From Halothiobacillus sp. (GTDB lineage Bacteria; Pseudomonadota; Gammaproteobacteria; Halothiobacillales; Halothiobacillaceae), in the NCBI GenBank assembly GCA_023255735.1, contig JAGDVP010000026.1, positions 1-48,763 of the forward strand: 48,763 nucleotides of DNA, given 5' to 3'. The notes beneath the pieces are model-generated. The model saw nothing but the letters and a program-made list of their open reading frames with translations, had not been told where the DNA came from and made no database searches. Of this stretch, positions 44,375 through 48,763 are shown one piece after another. How positions within the stretch are numbered: the first letter of the stretch is position 1; every line of letters begins with the position of its first letter. The position numbers were made by a program, and so were the translations under genes.

Positions 44375-46816
44375 TTATTGACCTGGTGATCCAACACTTG
44401 TGGCATCACTCGATTGGGCATACGCGTTTAGCGAGCCTGCAACAGCGGTTTTGTAGGCTGGGCTGCTTGTGCTGCCCCCATCCCAAACAGCGGATTTTTT
44501 ATCATTTCCCGTGCTACCTACGGCAGTGCCCGCATGGTTTGAGCCGGTAATCGTGACGGCATCACTGCGGGTGGCGGGTGCAATGGCGCTGCCATCCGAG
44601 GCGGCGAGTGCCGTGGCGCCATAATTCATAGCCGCTGCCACTTGGCCGTTCGTATCAAAAACCACCACGGCATCGCCCTTGCCTAAGCCGGGCCCACCCA
44701 CGGCTGCTGTTTTAATGCTGGTGGATAAGTTATTCCATGCGGTACGAAATGCCGTATCTGTGGTGGCCTGAACTACGACTAAGCGCTCGTTGGGTGCAAT
44801 AACGGTACCTGCTGTAAACGTGGCCGCACTTGCATCGTTAAATTTGGCTGCGCTGTCATCCCATTTCCAGCCGCTAATATCAATCGCGGCTGCGCCATAG
44901 TTATACAGCTCGAAGAAATCCCCGCCGGTGGCGTTAGAGTTCACTTCAGTAATCGCCAAATCGTAGTGCACCGGCGCGGCAGTTTTAAACGCAATTACCG
45001 AGGTGCCCGACAAACCTGCCCAGACATTATTGCTGTGATCTACAAGCGCACCCGATGCGGCTGTTAAGTAATAAGCCGTGTCTGCGGCCAAAGCCGCGCT
45101 GGGTGCTAGGGTGACTTTATTATACGCAATACTTACCGCCGTTGTACCTGCGGTAAAGGTGGCAACTGTTGAATCATCACTGGCTTTTTTAAGTTCAAAA
45201 GCGCCCGTACCTGCCAGCACGCCACGATCAAAACTCAGAATGATGGGTGCAATGGGCGATGCGTTATTGGCATTGTTTGCAGGTAAGCTTGATGCCAGCA
45301 TTGGTGGGGTGGTTTGCTTGAAGGCCATACCGAGTTGAACTCGGTTGCCTTGGAATTGCTGTAACGCGGGGTCTAAGTCTTTTGAAGCACCGGTTTGGCC
45401 TGGCCATACCGTGTCGCCATCATCTTGAATGAGTTCAACGCAAGTGCCGGGCTTAGTGCTGGCGGGCGATACACTACTTTCAAAACTGCCTTTTGTGGTG
45501 GCCAAAAGGGTATCTAAGCTGTTATCAAGTTCCGTTGGGGTGCTGCTTGCAAGCCCAGACCAGGTGTAAAGCCGAAAATCATTGGTAACCTCTGTGCTGG
45601 CTGAACCGGCGGGGCCGGCAACAATTAAATAGCCGGTACCATCGGCCACTTTGTTGATGCTGCGAATACCGCGGCCACCTAAATCCAGTTCAATGGGCGG
45701 GCCAAAGGTGAGGGTGGTGTTGGTATCCGTTGTTGTGATTGGGGCGGCGCTAAATAAATCACTTAATTGAACGGACACAATTAACGCTTTACTGCGCGTG
45801 GTGGTGTCAGTTTGTGGTGCGCGGAAGGCTAGCCACAGATACTTGCCATCGGGTGATGACGTCATACCTTCAACCGAAAAGCCATTTACATTCTCCGGAA
45901 TCACACCATTAACCGATGCGGCAAAACCGAAATAGTTGGCACCGAGCCCATGACCGTTATTTTTATCCCAATTGACCAATTGCGTTTTGATATCGCCGCG
46001 ATTATTGATCGGGGTGAACTGAGTTGATGCGCCTGTGCCGCTGACGGTGGCATCAAATATATACGCGCGATTCGGATCAGCGGCGCCTGTTTTTTTATTG
46101 CTCAGTGAGCTCATAAAATACAGCGTATTGCCCAAGCGGGTGCTGGTTTCAAGATCAAGCTCATTGTTGCCTATAGGTAAGGTTAAGCCGTAATTCCATT
46201 CCAAAACGGCAGCGCCACCCGTACGGGGATAAACGCGCACCACGTTGGATTCATCGTCACCGACAATCATAAACTGGCTATCTAAACCGATGCTGGCAGA
46301 GGCATCAGATGAGCCAAACTGGCTGCCCGCATTGGGGGTGAAGGTTAAGGCGGCGGTGCTGGCTATCGTGTTATTGGCTACGGCGAGCAGGGCAAAAGAG
46401 GCGGCATCATTACCCGCTAAATCTTGGGTGGCGTTGGCATCATTGGCCGCACTCGGATCGGTATAGCTAACAGTTACAGTGGCGCCGCAAATAATGGGTT
46501 GCGCCAAAGTGAGGTTAACGGTTTGAGCGGCAACCGAAACGGCTGAGGGCACGAAGGTTGCCCCGTCAATAGAGGCACTAAAAGCATTTGCAGATGCTGG
46601 ATGCGCTGAATCTAAAGTTTCGTTATAAACCAAACTCAGTGTAGTGCCGTTGATGCTGGCTGATTGGATTAAGGGCGCGGTTGTATCAGTAGGTGCCGGA
46701 ATAGGTGCCGGAATAGGTGCCGGAATTTGCACACTACTGCCACCATTACAGCCAGCTAGAAGCGAGGCAATTAAAAGTGGTACAAAGGCGCCTTTAAAGC
46801 GGGTGGGCAAGAACAT
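44375..46816 (-). CDS. large surface lipoprotein with Ig-like, propeller-like and lamin-tail domains
   Basis: From ATG 46816 the protein of about 813 residues has a lipoprotein signal (FVPLLIASLLAGC). A linker made of IPAP repeats follows, then a SwmB-type Ig-like domain (SASINGTTLSLVYNETLDSAHPAS ... VTVSYTDPSAANDANATQDLAGNDAAS). A beta-rich middle carries FMIVGDDESNVVRVYPR and SVEGMTSSPDGKYLWLAFR, resembling DUF3616-type propellers. Next comes a Big_5-like Ig domain (LPANNANNASPIAPIILSFDR), and finally a lamin-tail domain (AITEVNSNATGGDFFELYNYGAAAIDISGWKW). Likely surface-exposed; the substrate is unknown. An in-frame TTG at 46831 is less likely as start. Confidence 0.8.
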   Translation of the reverse strand: MFLPTRFKGAFVPLLIASLLAGCNGGSSVQIPAPIPAPIPAPTDTTAPLIQSASINGTTLSLVYNETLDSAHPASANAFSASIDGATFVPSAVSVAAQTVNLTLAQPIICGATVTVSYTDPSAANDANATQDLAGNDAASFALLAVANNTIASTAALTFTPNAGSQFGSSDASASIGLDSQFMIVGDDESNVVRVYPRTGGAAVLEWNYGLTLPIGNNELDLETSTRLGNTLYFMSSLSNKKTGAADPNRAYIFDATVSGTGASTQFTPINNRGDIKTQLVNWDKNNGHGLGANYFGFAASVNGVIPENVNGFSVEGMTSSPDGKYLWLAFRAPQTDTTTRSKALIVSVQLSDLFSAAPITTTDTNTTLTFGPPIELDLGGRGIRSINKVADGTGYLIVAGPAGSASTEVTNDFRLYTWSGLASSTPTELDNSLDTLLATTKGSFESSVSPASTKPGTCVELIQDDGDTVWPGQTGASKDLDPALQQFQGNRVQLGMAFKQTTPPMLASSLPANNANNASPIAPIILSFDRGVLAGTGAFELKKASDDSTVATFTAGTTAVSIAYNKVTLAPSAALAADTAYYLTAASGALVDHSNNVWAGLSGTSVIAFKTAAPVHYDLAITEVNSNATGGDFFELYNYGAAAIDISGWKWDDSAAKFNDASAATFTAGTVIAPNERLVVVQATTDTAFRTAWNNLSTSIKTAAVGGPGLGKGDAVVVFDTNGQVAAAMNYGATALAASDGSAIAPATRSDAVTITGSNHAGTAVGSTGNDKKSAVWDGGSTSSPAYKTAVAGSLNAYAQSSDATSVGSPGQ
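46692..46726. repeat. 12-bp tandem repeat coding for IPAP units
   Basis: GGTGCCGGAATA occurs three times in tandem (the last copy lacks its final base). On the minus strand it encodes the IPAPIPAPIPAP linker after the lipobox. In-frame unit length (four codons) means copy-number change would alter only linker length. Confidence 0.85.
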
Positions 46817-46831
46817 TACAATGAGCTCCAA

Positions 46832-47076
46832 GCGTGATGAATAAAGGGGGATGGGCTGAAGTACTCAGTATTAATTGGTCGGTTTGCCCACAAAACTCAT
46901 CTCAATCTATGGGGGTATTATTAATTTTTAATGAACGCTCTTGATTATTTACTAACGTTTCTGGGTTCAAAGACGCCATAGAAAACAATGTAATATATTG
47001 ATTTTAATAAATAATACGGTCTTAAAAAGAGTATAATAATGGTTGTCTTGCAAACAAACCAACTCAGGAGACCGCA
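46832..47076. other. AT-rich spacer between the lipoprotein gene and the transposase remnant
   Basis: No gene is seen in these 245 bp. A perfect -10 hexamer TATAAT lies at 47032-47037, upstream of the transposase fragment, without a clear -35. The change from GC-balanced to AT-rich sequence marks the edge of accessory DNA. Confidence 0.4.
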
Positions 47077-47628
47077 ATGAATTATGGCACAGAAGTGTTG
47101 GGACTTCCCGATTTAACGGCAAACAGGTTACGCGATAGGGGTTGTCTTATTGACAACCTGTTTGCCGATTTGTGGAAACAGATGGGCATGAAGGCAAAGC
47201 TGAAACGACTGGGCTTTCACAAGCGTTCAGGCACGCCATCGCATGAATTGGTGTTTGCTTTGATGATTTGGGTCTGGTTGAAGGTGGATTCGATCGGCAT
47301 GTTCGCTCGTGAGTCCTTGAAATCCTTTTCGCTGGCCCGCAAAGATGCGTTGTATGCCGCACTGAATCAGGAAAACTGGAATTGGCGCAGGTTGCACCTG
47401 GACATGGCGCTCCAAGCGGCGCGAGCGATAAGCATAAAGGGTCAACCCAGTGCATATGTACTAGACGATTCCATCAAAGTGCGCCATGGCAAAAAGATGC
47501 CGGGGGTATCCAGTCACTTTGATCACACTTCTGGGCGGCATGTGATGGGGCAGCAGGTTTTAACCCCGGTGTTTCCATTATCAGGTGGCCACCATTCACG
47601 CCAACAGTGCGGAGGAGGGGTTGGATAA
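47077..47628 (+). pseudogene. transposase N-terminal fragment (IS4/IS701-like DDE type), truncated
   Basis: The frame begins MNYGTEVLGLPDLTANRLRDRG after AGGAGA. It contains SAYVLDDSIKVRHGKKMPGVSSHFDHTSGRHVMGQQVLT, the region around the first catalytic aspartate in a large family of IS4/IS701-like transposases. After QQVLT (about 47565) the family would continue through a further 200 or more residues. Instead the sequence changes into conjugation-gene DNA, and the frame runs on as VFPLSGGHHSRQQCGGGVG, which is out-of-frame reading of TrbB. The remaining DDE residues are gone. Confidence 0.75.
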
Positions 47629-47818
47629 ACTCAGCCAGTACATCTTTGAAGCGCCGGATGCCCGGAATTTCTCCCATGACATGGTGGGCAGAATGATCGC
47701 CAGCACGGTCAATGTGGTGGTATTCATCGAGCGAATCCCCGTGGCACCGGGACGGCAGGTAAAGCAGGTCGTGCGCGTGCGAGGATTCAAGGATGGGCGG
47801 TTTGTGTTTGAGGGGTGA
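47585..47818 (+). pseudogene. trbB: C-terminal fragment of a TrbB/VirB11-type conjugation ATPase
   Basis: The 77 residues read VATIHANSAEEGLDKLSQYIFEAPDARNFSHDMVGRMIASTVNVVVFIERIPVAPGRQVKQVVRVRGFKDGRFVFEG. ATIHANSA-x-GL-x(2)-L is the histidine-box region of VirB11-like secretion ATPases, and the remainder matches the TrbB tail of IncP-type conjugation systems. The N-terminal two thirds, with the Walker A motif, are missing. The homology starts right at the junction with the transposase fragment. It is a remnant of a plasmid or integrative conjugative element. Confidence 0.78.
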
Positions 47819-47822
47819 TGGA

Positions 47823-47873
47823 TTGCACTAGCCCAAGCAAAGAATTAAAATAATTATGTACGGCAATTTGCCG
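47823..47873 (+). promoter_or_regulatory. promoter and palindromic operator of the toxin-antitoxin operon
   Basis: TTGCAC (47823-47828), a 17-bp spacer and TAAAAT (47846-47851) form a good promoter. Just past the -10, CGGCAA-T-TTGCCG (47861-47873) is a perfect palindrome covering the expected transcription start. Antitoxins of this class repress their own operon by binding such palindromes; binding here is inferred. Confidence 0.6.
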
Positions 47874-47901
47874 CATAGACACCTAATGGGAGGACAGCAC
47901 C

Positions 47902-48183
47902 ATGCCCGCAGCTATTTCTACCGCCCGCCTCGAAGCTCGGATCAGCACTGATCTTCATTCGATGCTTAAGCGTGCCGCTGAGCTACAAGGGCGCACTATG
48001 ACCGATTTCGTGATCGCCGCCGTCCAAGACGCAGCGCAGCGCGCTATCGAGCAGGCCGAAGTCATCCGCCTGTCACTGGCTAATCAGGAGTGTTTTGCAC
48101 AAGCACTGCTGTCGCCACCGCAGCTTTCACCGGCTTTGGAACGTGCCTTTGCCCTTCGCAGTAAACTCCTGCGCTCTGAATGA
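47902..48183 (+). CDS. DUF1778-family antitoxin (TacA-like)
   Basis: The 93-residue protein has an N-terminal ribbon-helix-helix domain (ARLEARISTDLHSMLKRAAELQGRTMTDFVIAAVQDAAQRAI), the DUF1778 pattern. The C-terminal segment (LANQECFAQALLSPPQLSPALERAFAL) is of the type that wraps the toxin and covers its acetyl-CoA site. GGGAGGA precedes the ATG. It overlaps the toxin gene by four bases (ATGA), the standard antitoxin-first order. It is likely to repress the operon through the upstream palindrome. Confidence 0.9.
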   Translation: MPAAISTARLEARISTDLHSMLKRAAELQGRTMTDFVIAAVQDAAQRAIEQAEVIRLSLANQECFAQALLSPPQLSPALERAFALRSKLLRSE

Positions 48184-48701
48184 GCGACGTGTCGTTCCGA
48201 CTTACGCCGCTCAATACAGCGCACGACCGTGCCGCATTCAACAGCGGTTCGGAACCGCTGGATCGCTACTTGCGGGAACACGTCACACAGGACGTTCGTC
48301 GACGTGTGGCCGCCTGCTTTGTGGCACTGGCCGATGAGCAGCGTATCGCGGGCTATTACACCTTGGCGTCGGCAAGCCTGCTGCTGGCTGATCTTCCAGC
48401 GGACACGGGCAAGAAGCTGCCTCGCTATCCGACCGTGCCAGCGGTTCGCATGGGGCGCTTGGCCGTTGATGAGGCTTTCAAGAGGCAAGGTCTAGGTGGC
48501 GCGTTACTGGCCGATGCGCTCGACCGTGCCGCACGTTCCGAGATTGCAGCTTATGCGTTAATGGTGGATGCTAAAGATGAAGCGGCTGCGGCCTTCTACC
48601 GGCATCATGGATTCATTGCTTTGCCTGACTTGCCGTTGACGCTGTTCCTGCCGCTGGCAACGGTGCAGTCATCTCTGAAAACGGAATTTAAGCATGTCTG
48701 A
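48180..48701 (+). CDS. GNAT-family acetyltransferase toxin (TacT-like)
   Basis: The 173-residue protein reads LNTAHDRAAFNSGSEPLDRYLREHVTQDVRRRVAACFVAL ... IAGYYTLASASLLL, then VRMGRLAVDEAFKRQGLGGALLADAL (acetyl-CoA loop Q-G-L-G-G) and AAAFYRHHGF with the conserved tyrosine. These are marks of TacT/AtaT-type toxins, which acetylate the amino group of aminoacyl-tRNAs and stop translation. The neighbouring DUF1778 antitoxin makes the assignment firm as a class; the tRNA target cannot be read from sequence. Confidence 0.9.
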   Translation: MSDVSFRLTPLNTAHDRAAFNSGSEPLDRYLREHVTQDVRRRVAACFVALADEQRIAGYYTLASASLLLADLPADTGKKLPRYPTVPAVRMGRLAVDEAFKRQGLGGALLADALDRAARSEIAAYALMVDAKDEAAAAFYRHHGFIALPDLPLTLFLPLATVQSSLKTEFKHV

Positions 48702-48763
48702 AAAAAACTATGGTGGACCCCTTAGTCAAGACAATAATGCATTGAGTTTAAGAGGGTAACCTT
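48702..48763. other. unassigned right edge of the window
   Basis: The last 62 bases hold no gene. They include GGTGGACCCCTTAGTCAAG, which has the look of an insertion-sequence end, and GAGGGTAACC, which could be a ribosome site for a gene beginning just outside. Neither can be confirmed. Confidence 0.25.

Noticed and set aside
48702-48763. Insertion-sequence terminal repeat
   Set aside because: Only 62 bases are visible, with no partner repeat or transposase to confirm it.

Overview
The window is a stretch of gammaproteobacterial chromosome with mid-50s GC content, judged by eye. Most of it is conserved housekeeping DNA, with accessory or decaying DNA at both ends. A Tat-exported high-potential iron-sulfur protein, the rpoE-mucA-mucB-rseC-mucD cluster, the lepA-lepB-rnc-era-recO-pdxJ-acpS cluster and 6S RNA upstream of the 5-formyltetrahydrofolate cyclo-ligase gene all point to Gammaproteobacteria. 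The HiPIP hints at a purple-sulfur or sulfur-oxidising relative, such as the Halothiobacillus type; that is inference, not proof.

Layout. (1) 1-2015: edge of an integrated element beside tRNA-Ser(GGA). An IS3-family insertion sequence cuts a DUF3987 gene that follows an AlpA-type regulator; no integrase is visible. (2) 2.2-9.9 kb, minus strand: rlmD, alkB, a remnant of an RND efflux pump, hip (plus strand), a large GGDEF-EAL protein, aroE and rpiA. (3) 10.0-14.0 kb: ilvA, a 626-bp convergent spacer with three perfect DnaA boxes, an EVE-domain gene, the cyclo-ligase gene, 6S RNA, a broken cytochrome c peroxidase gene, and an array of six different back-to-back stem-loops. (4) 14.1-20.8 kb: nadB, divergent from the sigma-E operon (sigma factor, anti-sigma factor, its protector RseB, RseC and the protease MucD). 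(5) 20.9-27.7 kb: lepA, lepB, DUF4845, rnc, era, recO, pdxJ, acpS. (6) 27.7-29.1 kb: rpsF-rpsR-rplI with a good promoter and a terminator-like leader hairpin. (7) 29.2-44.3 kb: two small genes of unknown role, then leuS-lptE-holA-proA-nadD-rsfS-rlmH-maf-rng-yhdP-nit, a long co-directional run. (8) 44.4-48.8 kb: a large surface lipoprotein with Ig-like and lamin-tail domains. Beyond it is mosaic DNA: a truncated transposase joined to the tail of a TrbB conjugation ATPase, then a DUF1778/GNAT toxin-antitoxin pair with a visible promoter and palindromic operator.

How it works together. The core encodes translation and ribosome maturation (S6, S18, L9, LeuRS, LepA, Era, RNase III, RNase G, RlmD, RlmH, RsfS), envelope stress and outer-membrane assembly (sigma E, MucD, LptE, YhdP, LepB) and cofactor or amino-acid synthesis (NadB, NadD, PdxJ, AroE, IlvA, ProA). 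I see no complete new defence or mobile system. The least explained structures are the hairpin array at 13844-14034, the DnaA-box cluster at 11609-11962 and the rpsF leader.
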